Below, piece after piece: positions 18,242 to 29,256 of a stretch of 64,000 nt of DNA. The notes under the pieces were generated by a model that saw nothing but the letters and a program-made list of their open reading frames with translations, was not told the origin of the DNA and made no database searches. The stretch lies in assembly GCA_963796675.1 (NCBI GenBank), contig CAWCMS010000008.1, forward strand, positions 625,721 to 689,720, given 5' to 3'. The position numbers and the translations under genes are program-made. Numbering within the stretch: the first letter of the stretch is position 1; each line of letters starts with the position of its first letter. This DNA is from CAWCDJ01 sp963796675 (GTDB lineage Bacteria > Acidobacteriota > Terriglobia > Bryobacterales > Bryobacteraceae).

Positions 18242-19309
18242 ATGCTCATTAGAATCGTGCCGGAAGAACTGATACGGGCGATCCGGTCCCGCGAAATCGC
18301 CACCGTGAGGGCCGCACTCAAAGCCGCTCCGCATGTGGCACGACGCCCCAGGCCGATTGTCGAGGCCGCGCGCGCGGCGTTCCCCCAGGCAATCGATCTG
18401 CTGCTCCGAGCCGGCGCCGACCCCAATGCATCCTACCGCAACTACCGCCCGCTGCACGCACTGATTCAGGAGGAGCGGCAAGGCGCACCGCTCGACGAGC
18501 GAATCGCTTGCCTCCGCCGGCTGCTCGCACACGGCGCGGACCCCGAGCTGACCGGCGGATGGCCTCCGGGGCGCGCGCTGATTCTGGCCGCGTTTGCCGG
18601 GGAGCCGGAGTATGCGAGGCTCCTGATAGGTGCGGGAGCGCACAGGGACGGTTTCACCGGGGCGGCGCTCGGAGACCGCGCGGCCGTGGAGCAGGCGCTT
18701 TGCGAGCGGCCAGGGTTTGCCTGCGAACGCGACTGCGGAGGCCTGACCGCGCTGCAGTGCGCGGCCGGCTCGCGGATGCCCGGAGCGCAGACACTCGAAA
18801 TCGCGCGTCTGTTGATAGAGGCCGGGGCCGACGTGAGGGCGAGGACGGCCGCCTGGGGCCACGAGCCGGACGCCACCTATTTCGCCGCCGGAGCGCAGCA
18901 GCCGGAAATGTTCCGCCTGCTATTAGAGCGCAACGCCGACCCGTGCGAAGCTCTTTCGCACGCCGTCTGGGGTGAACATTTCGAACTGGCCGAACTCGCC
19001 ATGGCCCATGGAGCCGACCCCGACCGGGCTACCGCGAACGGCAAGCCCCTGCTCAATGACCTGATCCGCTGGGGGCAGATGTCGCGCGCGCTCTGGCTGG
19101 TTTCCCGCAAGGCCAGCCCCAACATTCCCGATGCGGAGGGCTGGACAGCCGTTCACCAGGCTGCGGCCCGCGGGAACACACGCATGATGCAGGCGCTGAT
19201 CGCCGCGGGCGGAGATGTGACGCGCCGCGACTATTCGGGAAGGACGCCTTATGACGTCGCCAAAGACGCCAAACGCGAGAAACTCCTGGCGATGATCGCC
19301 TCGGCCTGA
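18242..19309 (+). CDS. Ankyrin-repeat protein
   Basis: A 355-residue protein without signal peptide or membrane helix. About seven ankyrin-like repeats can be followed: AIDLLLRAGADPNASY, CLRRLLAHGADPELTG, YARLLIGAGAHRDG, IARLLIEAGADVRAR, MFRLLLERNADPCE, LAELAMAHGADPDRA and a canonical C-terminal pair DAEGWTAVHQAAARGN...GADV-type / YSGRTPYDVAKDAK. Ankyrin repeats mediate protein binding; no partner is evident. The next gene begins three bases after its stop, so it may be co-transcribed with the permease and aminotransferase. Confidence 0.85.
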   Translation: MLIRIVPEELIRAIRSREIATVRAALKAAPHVARRPRPIVEAARAAFPQAIDLLLRAGADPNASYRNYRPLHALIQEERQGAPLDERIACLRRLLAHGADPELTGGWPPGRALILAAFAGEPEYARLLIGAGAHRDGFTGAALGDRAAVEQALCERPGFACERDCGGLTALQCAAGSRMPGAQTLEIARLLIEAGADVRARTAAWGHEPDATYFAAGAQQPEMFRLLLERNADPCEALSHAVWGEHFELAELAMAHGADPDRATANGKPLLNDLIRWGQMSRALWLVSRKASPNIPDAEGWTAVHQAAARGNTRMMQALIAAGGDVTRRDYSGRTPYDVAKDAKREKLLAMIASA

Positions 19310-19312
19310 ATC

Positions 19313-20620
19313 GTGGAGTCGACCAAACCCCGCCGTCAACTCGGCCTCTTCGACGCCACCATGATTGTGATGGGCGGCATCGTGGGCGCCGGCATCTTTG
19401 CGAACCCCTCGGAAGTCGCACACCGTGTGCACACTCCGTTCCTCATTCTGGGAGTGTGGGCCGCGGGCGGCGTGCTCGCGCTCTTCGGCGCCTTCATTTG
19501 GGCGGAACTCTCCACGCGGCTGCCGGAGGCGGGCGGCCAGTATCTATATCTGCGGGAGGCCTACCATCCGGCGGTGGCGTTCGTTTACGGCTGGGTGCTG
19601 CTGCTGGTGACGCAGACGGGCGGAATGGCGGCGGTAGCCATAACCTTCGCGTTCTACTTCCGGAGCATGACCGGCATCGGAGTGAGTGACAGCGCCATCG
19701 CCGCGATCGTGCTGCTAGGGCTGACGGCCATCAACTGCCTGGGCGCGCGCGCCGGCAGCAACGTGCAGAGCGCTCTGATGCTCTTGAAGACCGCGGCCAT
19801 CGCGGCGCTCGTGGTCCTCGGGCTCGCGCTTGGCGGCGGCTCCATCCACTCCACCCCGATGCTCGGCCAGCCGGCTTCGTTCGGATTGCTGAAGGCCATC
19901 GGGGCCGCCATGGTGCCGATCGCCTTCGCGTATGGCGGCTGGCAGACCGCGACTTTTGTGGCCGGCGAGATGCGGGACCCGCGCCGCGACCTGTCGCGCG
20001 GCCTGGTGGCGGGCGTGGCGGGTGTGGTGGTGCTGTACCTGGCGGTGAACGTCGTCTGCCTGCGGGTGCTGGGGCCGCACGGACTCGACGCCACCACGAC
20101 GCCGGCTTCCGAAGTCATGCGCATCGCGCTGGGGGATCGCGGCGCCCAGTGGATCGCGATCGGAATTGCGATTTCGACGCTGGGATTTCTCAGCCAGGGC
20201 ATGCTGACGGCTCCGCGCGTCTATTACGCCATGGCGCGCGACGGACTGTTTTTTCAGCGGGTCGCGCGGCTCTCGCCGGTGACGGGCGCGCCGGTGACGG
20301 CGGTCGTGCTGCAGGGGATGGCCTCCACTGTGATTGCATGCTCGGGCAAGTACGGGCAGATTCTGAATTTCACCATCACGGTGGACTTCATTTCGTTCGG
20401 CATGACGGCCGCGGCGCTCTTCGTCTTTCGGCGGCGCAAGGCGGGCAAGGGCAGCATCGCGACCTACCGGGCGCCCGGCCACCCTTACACGACCGCCATC
20501 TTCGTGTTGGCCTGCGCCGGAATCGTCGCCAGCGCGATCATTGCGTCGCCGGGCAATAGCGCGATTGCGCTGGGCATCCTGCTGGCAGGTATCCCCGTAT
20601 ATTGGTATTGGAGCCGATGA
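19313..20620 (+). CDS. APC-family amino acid permease
   Basis: A 435-residue transporter starting at GTG 19313. It has about twelve membrane segments and the amino acid-polyamine-organocation opening: an unwound first helix with GGIVGAGIFANP and then EAGGQYLYLREAYHP. It resembles LAT/SteT-type permeases. The stop overlaps the start of the aminotransferase gene (ATGA), which suggests that the transported amino acid is the aminotransferase substrate (inference). Confidence 0.87.
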   Translation: MESTKPRRQLGLFDATMIVMGGIVGAGIFANPSEVAHRVHTPFLILGVWAAGGVLALFGAFIWAELSTRLPEAGGQYLYLREAYHPAVAFVYGWVLLLVTQTGGMAAVAITFAFYFRSMTGIGVSDSAIAAIVLLGLTAINCLGARAGSNVQSALMLLKTAAIAALVVLGLALGGGSIHSTPMLGQPASFGLLKAIGAAMVPIAFAYGGWQTATFVAGEMRDPRRDLSRGLVAGVAGVVVLYLAVNVVCLRVLGPHGLDATTTPASEVMRIALGDRGAQWIAIGIAISTLGFLSQGMLTAPRVYYAMARDGLFFQRVARLSPVTGAPVTAVVLQGMASTVIACSGKYGQILNFTITVDFISFGMTAAALFVFRRRKAGKGSIATYRAPGHPYTTAIFVLACAGIVASAIIASPGNSAIALGILLAGIPVYWYWSR

Positions 20621-21687
20621 GACACAAACATTCCGAGTACATGCACTGGGCAAAGACTCAGAGTAAGGCGCATTACAACCTGGCCACCAGCGGCGTGGGC
20701 GCGTTCCCGCTGCGTGAACTGCCGGTCGATCTGTCCGCGGTCGAGATCAATGGCGACAACAGCTATGGGTATTCGCCGCTCCAGGCCGCGATTGCCGCGC
20801 GGTATGGCGTCGATCCGGATTGTGTGGTGGAGGCGGCCGGCACATCGATGGCGAACCACCTGGCGATGGCAGCGCTGATCGAACCGGGCGACGAGGTGTT
20901 GATCGAAGAACCGGCTTACGGCCCGTTACTCGATGCCGCACTTTACCTGGGAGCGGACATCCAGCGCTTCGCGCGCCCGGAAGAGAACGGCTTCGCCATC
21001 GATCCCGTGGAAGTGCGGCGGAGCATCAGCGCCAAGACGAAGCTGATCGTCATCACCAACCTGCACAATCCGACCAGCGTCCTGACGCCGGAGAGCGTGC
21101 TGCGCGACATCGGCGAGATCGCGGCCGAAGCCGGCGCCCGCGTGCTGGTGGACGAGGTCTACCTCGACGCGGTCTACGAGAACACGCCGCGCAGTTCCTG
21201 CCACCTGGGGCCGCAATTCATCGTCACCAGCAGCCTCACGAAGATCTACGGCGTGAGCGGACTGCGATGCGGCTGGATCGTGGCGCGGCCGGAAGTGGCC
21301 TGGGGGATGCGGCGGTTGAACGATGTGTTTGGCGCCACGCCCGTCCATCCGGGCGAATTGCTGAGCGTGGCGGCGTTCGCGCATCTGAACATTCTGCGCG
21401 AGCGTGCCCGGCGAATCGTCGAAGCGGACCGGCGCGCGCTGGGCGAGTTCCTGGCGGTGCATCCCGAGTTGTGCGCTCCGCGGACGCTTTGGGGCACGAC
21501 CTGCTTTCCGCGGCTCCCCAAGAGCGATGCCGATACGTTCCTCGCCAAGCTGCGCGCTACGTACGAAACGTCGATCGTGCCGGGAAGGTTCTTCGAATTG
21601 CCGCATCGTTTCCGGATTGGAATGGGAGTGAATAGCGAGGTATTCGCGGAAGGCCTGCGGCGCGTCGCGATGGCGCTCGAAGATTAG
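20617..21687 (+). CDS. PLP-dependent class I/II aminotransferase
   Basis: A 356-residue fold-type I aminotransferase. I start it at ATG 20617, which overlaps the permease stop. Typical elements are the AAGTSMANHLAM phosphate-binding loop, TNLHNPTSVL (substrate-binding Asn), VLVDEVYLDA (Asp binding the PLP nitrogen) and SSLTKIYGVSGLRCGW, with the Schiff-base lysine and the following arginine. Asn at LHNPTS and Asp in DEVY are both present, so it should be active. Specificity is unclear. Its TAG stop overlaps the stop of the convergent downstream gene by two bases. Confidence 0.87.
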   Translation: MRHKHSEYMHWAKTQSKAHYNLATSGVGAFPLRELPVDLSAVEINGDNSYGYSPLQAAIAARYGVDPDCVVEAAGTSMANHLAMAALIEPGDEVLIEEPAYGPLLDAALYLGADIQRFARPEENGFAIDPVEVRRSISAKTKLIVITNLHNPTSVLTPESVLRDIGEIAAEAGARVLVDEVYLDAVYENTPRSSCHLGPQFIVTSSLTKIYGVSGLRCGWIVARPEVAWGMRRLNDVFGATPVHPGELLSVAAFAHLNILRERARRIVEADRRALGEFLAVHPELCAPRTLWGTTCFPRLPKSDADTFLAKLRATYETSIVPGRFFELPHRFRIGMGVNSEVFAEGLRRVAMALED

Positions 21688-22337
21688 CGCATGTAAAAGA
21701 GGCTCAACCTCGGCAGGCCGGCCTTTTCGAGCAGATTGCGTTCCAGGTATTGCTTTTCGAGCATGGCGAGCTGATCGGCGGTCATCTTGCCGCGATACGG
21801 ACGAAGCTGGCGGTCGAGCTCCTGACGGCCGGCCAGCAACTGCTCATCGGTCTGACGCGTACGCGCGGTGGCGATCATCTTCTCTTCGAGCACCGTCAGC
21901 CGCTGCTCCAGCCCTTCCAGGTCCGCGTAGTGCTGTTCGACTTCGGCCGCCAGTTTACGCAGTGACCCCGCGATCTCCTGGTAGCCTTCGCCGAGCGCAG
22001 CGGCATTGCCTTCGAGATAGGCGCGCAGGTCGTCCATGGGGAACGGCGGCGCGGCCTCTTTACGCGGCGGAGCGGTGCCTGCCATGATCTGCGCTTCAGT
22101 CAGCACGGCCTGCGCGCAGAAGGCCAGCGAATTGACCATCTGCGTTTTCACGCGGCGGCTGCGCCATTTCTCGAAGGCCGCGTCGATGCCGCGCAGCACG
22201 GCTTCGAGCGGCACCTCCGAATTCTTCCAGCTTTCCACCAGCGCCCAATCGAGCGGTGAAAGCAGGAACAGGCTGGTGCCGCGGGCCCTTTGGAAGTGCT
22301 CTTCGATTTCCGTAAAGTAGTTGAAATAGTTCAGCAC
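21684..22337 (-). CDS. Conserved-looking hypothetical protein downstream of coaX
   Basis: A 217-residue protein starting at GTG 22337, which overlaps the coaX stop (GTGCTGA). No family recognised. The N-terminal half (NYFTEIEEHFQRARG...LSPLDWALVESW...VPLEAVLRGIDAAFEKW) looks globular and helical. The C-terminal half is a likely coiled coil (LRKLAAEVEQHYADLEGLEQRL, ending LARNLLEK-like). There is no signal peptide. Its tight coupling to coaX and birA is the only clue to function. Confidence 0.65.
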   Translation of the reverse strand: MLNYFNYFTEIEEHFQRARGTSLFLLSPLDWALVESWKNSEVPLEAVLRGIDAAFEKWRSRRVKTQMVNSLAFCAQAVLTEAQIMAGTAPPRKEAAPPFPMDDLRAYLEGNAAALGEGYQEIAGSLRKLAAEVEQHYADLEGLEQRLTVLEEKMIATARTRQTDEQLLAGRQELDRQLRPYRGKMTADQLAMLEKQYLERNLLEKAGLPRLSLFYMR

Positions 22338-23103
22338 GGATGCGTGCGTTCCCAGATCATCTGCAGGCCTTCGAGCGTCAGGTGCTCGTCTACCGTCTTC
22401 AGAAATCGCGACCCGTTGACGATGAGCTGCGACTGGCCGCCCGTCGCCACGGTCTTCGTCTCCGGCCCGAGCACTTCGATCATGCGCTCCAGGATGCCGT
22501 CGATCATGCCGATGGCGCCGAAATACAGGCCGGACCGCATGCTCGAAACGGTGTTGGTGCCGATCACGTTGCGGGGCGGCCGGAAATCCACCAGCGGCAG
22601 CCGCGCCGTCTTGCTGAACAGCGCGTCGATCGAGATGCCGATGCCGACCGCGATGGCGCCGCCCAGGTACTCGGCGTCTTTCGAGACCACGTCGAAATTG
22701 ATGGTGGTGCCGAGATCGACAATCACGCACGGGCCGCCGTACTTCTGGAAGCCGGCCACGCCGTTCACCAGGCGGTCGGCGCCGACTTCATACGGATTGT
22801 CGTAGCGGATGGTCAGCCCGAGATTCGTGTTCGGACCGACGAAGGCGGGCTCGACGTGGAAGTAGCGCTGCGCCATGAACCGCCAGGGTGGAATTGATCG
22901 GCGGCACCACGCTCGAAATGATCATGCCGTCGACGGTGGCGATATCGAGGCCGGCGGGCGAGAACAGGTTGTGGCAGCAGGATGCCCCATTCGTCGGCCG
23001 TCTGCTCGTGGACGGTGCGCAGCCGCCACTGGCAGAGCAGCTTGCGCCCTTCGAATGCTCCGATCGTGATGTTGCTGTTGCCTGCGTCAAGAGCCAGCAG
23101 CAC
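22331..23103 (-). CDS. coaX: Type III pantothenate kinase, frameshifted
   Basis: CoaX phosphorylates pantothenate, the first step of coenzyme A synthesis. The start is GTG at 23103 with a perfect AGGAGG five bases upstream, inside the end of birA. The ASKHA ATPase motifs are all there: ALDAGNSNITIGAF (phosphate 1), GADRLVNGVAG, VIVDLGTTINFDVV (phosphate 2) and GGAIAVGIGIS. Residues 1-43 are in one frame, LFSPAGLDIATVDGMIISSVVPP in another and the rest in a third, so at least two single-base indels separate them. I treat the gene as real, with errors in the sequence. Confidence 0.85.
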
Positions 23104-23768
23104 GTACGCCTCCTGCAAGAATCAGGGTATCGGTTCCGTCGTCTTTGCGCACGATGAGGAAGCCGGCGCGATTGAGTCCGGCGGTGGTGCCTTCGATCGA
23201 CGCCGTCCGGCAGGTCGACCACCACGCGGCGGCCGGAGGCGTAGCTCGAAGCGCGGGTGAAGAGGCGAAGGATGGTGTCGGAATCGAGCGCCACCATCGC
23301 GTCCACCGCGGGTACGAGCGCGGCCAGCAGATCGTCGCGCGAGATTTCGCGGCCCGCGTGCAGCCGGAGCGAAGTCGCGATCTCGGCAAGATCCGGCGGA
23401 AACGCGGTGTGGTTGACGTTGATGCCGATGCCGGCGACGGCCTTTTCGCCCACCAGCTGCACCAGGATGCCGGCAGTCTTGCGGTCGCCGAGCATCAGGT
23501 CATTGGGCCAGCGGAGATCGCAACGCACACCGGTGGCTTCGTCGATGGCCTCGGCGGCGGCAAGCCCCAGCGCCAGGGTCAAGAGCGGCGAGGGCGCAAG
23601 CACGATCGAGCAGTAGAGGCCGGTGCCCGGCTCGGAGTGCCAGGTGTGGCCGTGGCGGCCCTGCCCGGCGGTCTGCTCGTCGGCGATCACCACATCGCCG
23701 ATTTCGAGCTCGGCGGCGGCGCGCATGGTGGAATCGATGGTGGCGAAATGAAGAACGCGGCGGCTCAT
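23087..23768 (-). CDS. birA: Biotin--[acetyl-CoA-carboxylase] ligase, frameshifted near 3' end
   Basis: BirA activates biotin and attaches it to biotin carboxyl carrier protein. From ATG 23768 the protein shows the class I ligase core without the DNA-binding domain: IDSTMRAAAEL, ADEQTAGQGRHGHTW (biotinyl-AMP loop), LRWPNDLMLGDRKTAGIL (catalytic KWPND/KxxG region) and GIGINVNH. The small C-terminal SH3-like domain (IEGTTAGLNRAGFLIV...) is reached only after a frame change near 23208. The start overlaps the nadC stop and the end overlaps coaX. Confidence 0.85.
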
Positions 23769-24556
23769 ACCCACTCCAGCCGGAAGCTGATGTCCATGGC
23801 GCGCGCCGAATGCGTGATGGCGCCGGCGGAAACAAAATCGGCGCCGCTTTCGGCGTACGCGCGCACGTTTTCGAGCGTGATGCCGCCGGAAAGCTCCACG
23901 GTCGCGCGCCCGGCGATCTCGCGCACCCACTCGGCGGCCTCGGCGGGCGTGAGGTTATCGAGCAGCAGGTGGCTGGCGCCGGCATCCAGCGCCTCGCGCA
24001 ATTCCTCCCGCGTGCGCACCTCGATTTCGATCGGCATCCCCGCCCCGCGCGCCCGCTAGATCGCCTGGCGACCCCGCCGGCCGCCGCGATGTGATTGTTC
24101 TTGATCAGAACGGCGTCGTACAGCCCCATGCGGTGGTTGTTGACGCCGCCCGCCGCCGCCGCGGCCTTTTCGAGAGCCCGCAGGCCCGGCGTGGTCTTGC
24201 GCGTATCGAGCACGCGGCAGCCGGTGCCGGCCACGGCCTCGGCGAAGCGCCGCGCGAGCGTGGCCACGCCGCTCAGCCGCTGCAGGAAATTCAGCGCCAC
24301 GCGCTCGCACTCCAGCAGCAAGCGCGCCGGGCCGGAGACGTCGGCGATGATTTCGCCATCCGCGCAGAGGTCGCCATCGTGCTTCTGCAGTCAGCCGGGC
24401 CCGTCGTAGAGCTCTGCGAGCAGCCCGAGCCCCGCGATGACCAGCGGCTCGCGCGCCAGAAAGCGTCCGCGCGCCATCTGCCCTTCGGGCACGCAGGCTG
24501 GGTGGTGATATCGCCGGGGCCGATGTCTTCTTCGAGCGCGAGGCGCACAATCGGGG

Positions 24557-24560
<4 letters not shown>
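23765..24560 (-). CDS. nadC: Nicotinate-nucleotide pyrophosphorylase (carboxylating), several frameshifts
   Basis: NadC converts quinolinate and PRPP to nicotinate mononucleotide in NAD synthesis. The ATG at 24560 overlaps the valS stop. Recognisable pieces in order are ALEEDIGPGDITT, ERVALNFLQRLSGVATL, DTRKTTPGLRALEK, NHRMGLYDAVLIKNNH, then IEIEVRT...LLLDNLTPAEA, VELSGGI and SAGAITHSARAMDISF. These lie in at least three frames, so several indels are present. Near 24056-24064 the expected AIERARG segment carries a base loss and a G-to-T-like change after GATC. All active-site Arg, Lys, Glu and Asp blocks are there. Confidence 0.85.
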
Positions 24561-27233
<2,673 letters not shown>

Positions 27234-27266
27234 GGGGAACTTACTATGATAGCAAGCTCGCGGGTC

Positions 27267-28750
27267 TCATTTCGTCCCGTGCATCAGCGCGTCGTGGGCC
27301 TTGATGTAGCGTTCCGTCTTGGGGTCGGAGGCGTTCCATTCGGGGACCGCCGGGCTATCCGCCACGCCGTAGACGAACCGGGCGATGGCTCGATCGACCT
27401 TCGCCATATTTTCGTAGTCGATTTTGGCCCATTCGTCGCCGGGCTTGTGGTAATCGGGAAAGACATAGCCCGACTGAGAGCGTGTGGGCGGGGACGCCGG
27501 CATCGGCGAAGGCCTGGTTGTCGCTGCGGGCGAAGAATGGGTCGCTCGACTGCTCGTCTTTCACCACGTCGATCCCGAAGGCTCTCCCCGGCCTTCTTGA
27601 GGCGCCGGTGAGGCTGGTGTAATCGAATCCCGTGACATTGACCACGCCGACGCGCGGGCCGGTGACGTCGTCCGTGCGGCCCATCTGTTCGAGGTTGAGA
27701 TCGGCCACGGTTTTGGCCAGAGGGAAGATGGGGTGCGCGCCGTAATAGCGCGAGCCGACCAGCCCGAGTTCTTCGCCGAACAGCGCGATGAATACGATGC
27801 TGCGCTTCGGCCGACTGGGTAGCGCCGCGAGCGTGTTGGCGATCTCGATCACGGAAGCCGTGCCGCTGGCATCGTCGTTGGCGCCGTTATAGATGTGGTC
27901 GCCTTCGCCGGTGCCGCGGACGCCCAGGTGGTCGTAATGGGCGGTAACCAGCACGTAGGTATCTTTGAGCGCCGGGTCGGAGCCGCGGAGCAGGCCCACT
28001 ACGTTCTTGAGCGTGACCGGGGTCGATGAAGGCGCCGCGATGTGCAGCGAGACGGTTCCGTTCAGCGGCCCGGGAGCGGCCGCCGCGAGCGCATTGCGGA
28101 TGGCGGAGTCCGACACCGTCACGATCGGCACCGGTTCGATAGATGCCTCCCGGAGCCTGGCGCTCGCGCCGCCCATGCCCGGCATCTCCGGACGCAGCAG
28201 AATCACGGCGGCCGGCTTGAGGGTCGCGGCCAGGGCGGGGATGCGCCGCATCACCGCAAAACCTCCGGACAGAAGCGTCCACAATCAGCACTTTGCCGCG
28301 AACCTGCTCCGGCGTCAGCGCTTCGAGAGCCGCGGCTTCGAGCGGCGCTTTCATCGCTCCCGCCTGCGCCAGGTCGATCGCCACCGGCTCTTGCAATCCC
28401 ACGCCCTGTTTGCCGGCCTTCAGCGTTTGGCCGCCGATTTCGAGCGTCAACTCGAGGCCCTCCAGATTCGGCGTCACGTTGACGTAGTGCGCGGTCTGAA
28501 AATAGCCGTCGTCACCCGCCGGATCGAGGCCGGCGCGGCGATACTGCGCGGCGACAAACTCGGCGGCGACGTCTAACCCGGGCGATGGCGTCCCGCGCCC
28601 CTGCAAGGCGTCTGAAGCCAGAAATGAAACATCGGCCCGCAGGCCGTTGGCCGTCAAACGGCTCGAAATCTCGGCCGGCGAAGGGAGGGTCTGCCCGGCA
28701 GCAAACAGGCATGCGGCGCAAAAGGCCGCGGAAAAGCGTGAGAAATTCAT
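27267..28750 (-). CDS. Secreted M28-family zinc aminopeptidase, frameshifted
   Basis: A peptidase of about 490 residues with an N-terminal signal (MNFSRFSAAFCAACLFAAGQ), then a PA-type insert and the M28 catalytic domain. Zinc-ligand blocks are visible: TAHYDHLG (His, Asp), GANDDASGTA (bridging Asp), FGEELGLVGS (catalytic Glu and ligand) and YHKPGDEW (C-terminal His). Frame breaks occur near 28280, near 27560-27610 (a missing C and an extra A around SLTGA...KKAG) and near 27480. The ATG overlaps the SET gene stop by the ATGA arrangement, so the two are coupled. Confidence 0.82.
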
Positions 28751-29199
28751 TGTTCCTTCAAATTGATGGTGCCGCGGCACTGCGGCGAGCCGCAGCGGCA
28801 GCGCACATCTTCGATCTTATCGGAAAACCGGTAATCGACCGTCAACTCCTCGCCAGGCTGGATGACGCGCCGGCTGATGTACAGGATGTGGCCCTTCTGG
28901 ATACTTGTGCGGAGGTTCGGATCGCAGCAATGGTTGATGATCTCGGCGCCGCTGCCACCCACGGCTCCATCGATGGTCCAGTAATTGTCGAGCGTGAAGA
29001 GATAGGTGACGCTGCCCTGCCCGCGGCGCTTGGTTTCCCGGCGGTTAATGCGCTCGCCGGTGTACTCGATTACTTTGCGGTTCCCCGGAATCCGCTCGAG
29101 CGCATAAACTCCCCGCCGGTGGATCTTCGATTCACGGATGACCAGGCGGAACGGCGTATGCCTCGGGTCGATAGTTGGAGATTTGACGAGACTGGCCAT
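28747..29199 (-). CDS. SET-domain protein-lysine methyltransferase
   Basis: A 150-residue stand-alone SET domain. It opens with RESKIHRRGVYALERIPGNRKVIEYTGE (SAM-binding GxG-type strand). It has INHCCDPN at the NHS motif position, then GEELTVDY with the catalytic-site tyrosine. It ends in a post-SET-like cysteine cluster, CRCGSPQCRGTI, that could bind zinc with the earlier cysteine. SET enzymes transfer methyl groups from SAM to lysines; bacterial substrates are mostly unknown. No signal peptide, so cytoplasmic. It is coupled to an exported peptidase gene and preceded by a strong inverted repeat at 29207-29247. Confidence 0.82.
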   Translation of the reverse strand: MASLVKSPTIDPRHTPFRLVIRESKIHRRGVYALERIPGNRKVIEYTGERINRRETKRRGQGSVTYLFTLDNYWTIDGAVGGSGAEIINHCCDPNLRTSIQKGHILYISRRVIQPGEELTVDYRFSDKIEDVRCRCGSPQCRGTINLKEQ

Positions 29200-29206
29200 G
29201 AAATGT

Positions 29207-29247
29207 GGACGCGGCTCTGTGAGTCAGGATCGCACAGAGCCGCGTCC
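29207..29247 (-). terminator. 15-bp perfect inverted repeat between M14 and SET genes
   Basis: GGACGCGGCTCTGTG at 29207-29221 pairs perfectly with 29233-29247 around an 11-base loop. It lies just after the stop of the M14 peptidase gene and eight bases before the SET start on the minus strand. There is no real U-run after the stem, so it may be a weak or Rho-assisted terminator, or a 5' leader structure affecting SET translation. Confidence 0.5.
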
Positions 29248-29256
29248 AGCGGGAGT

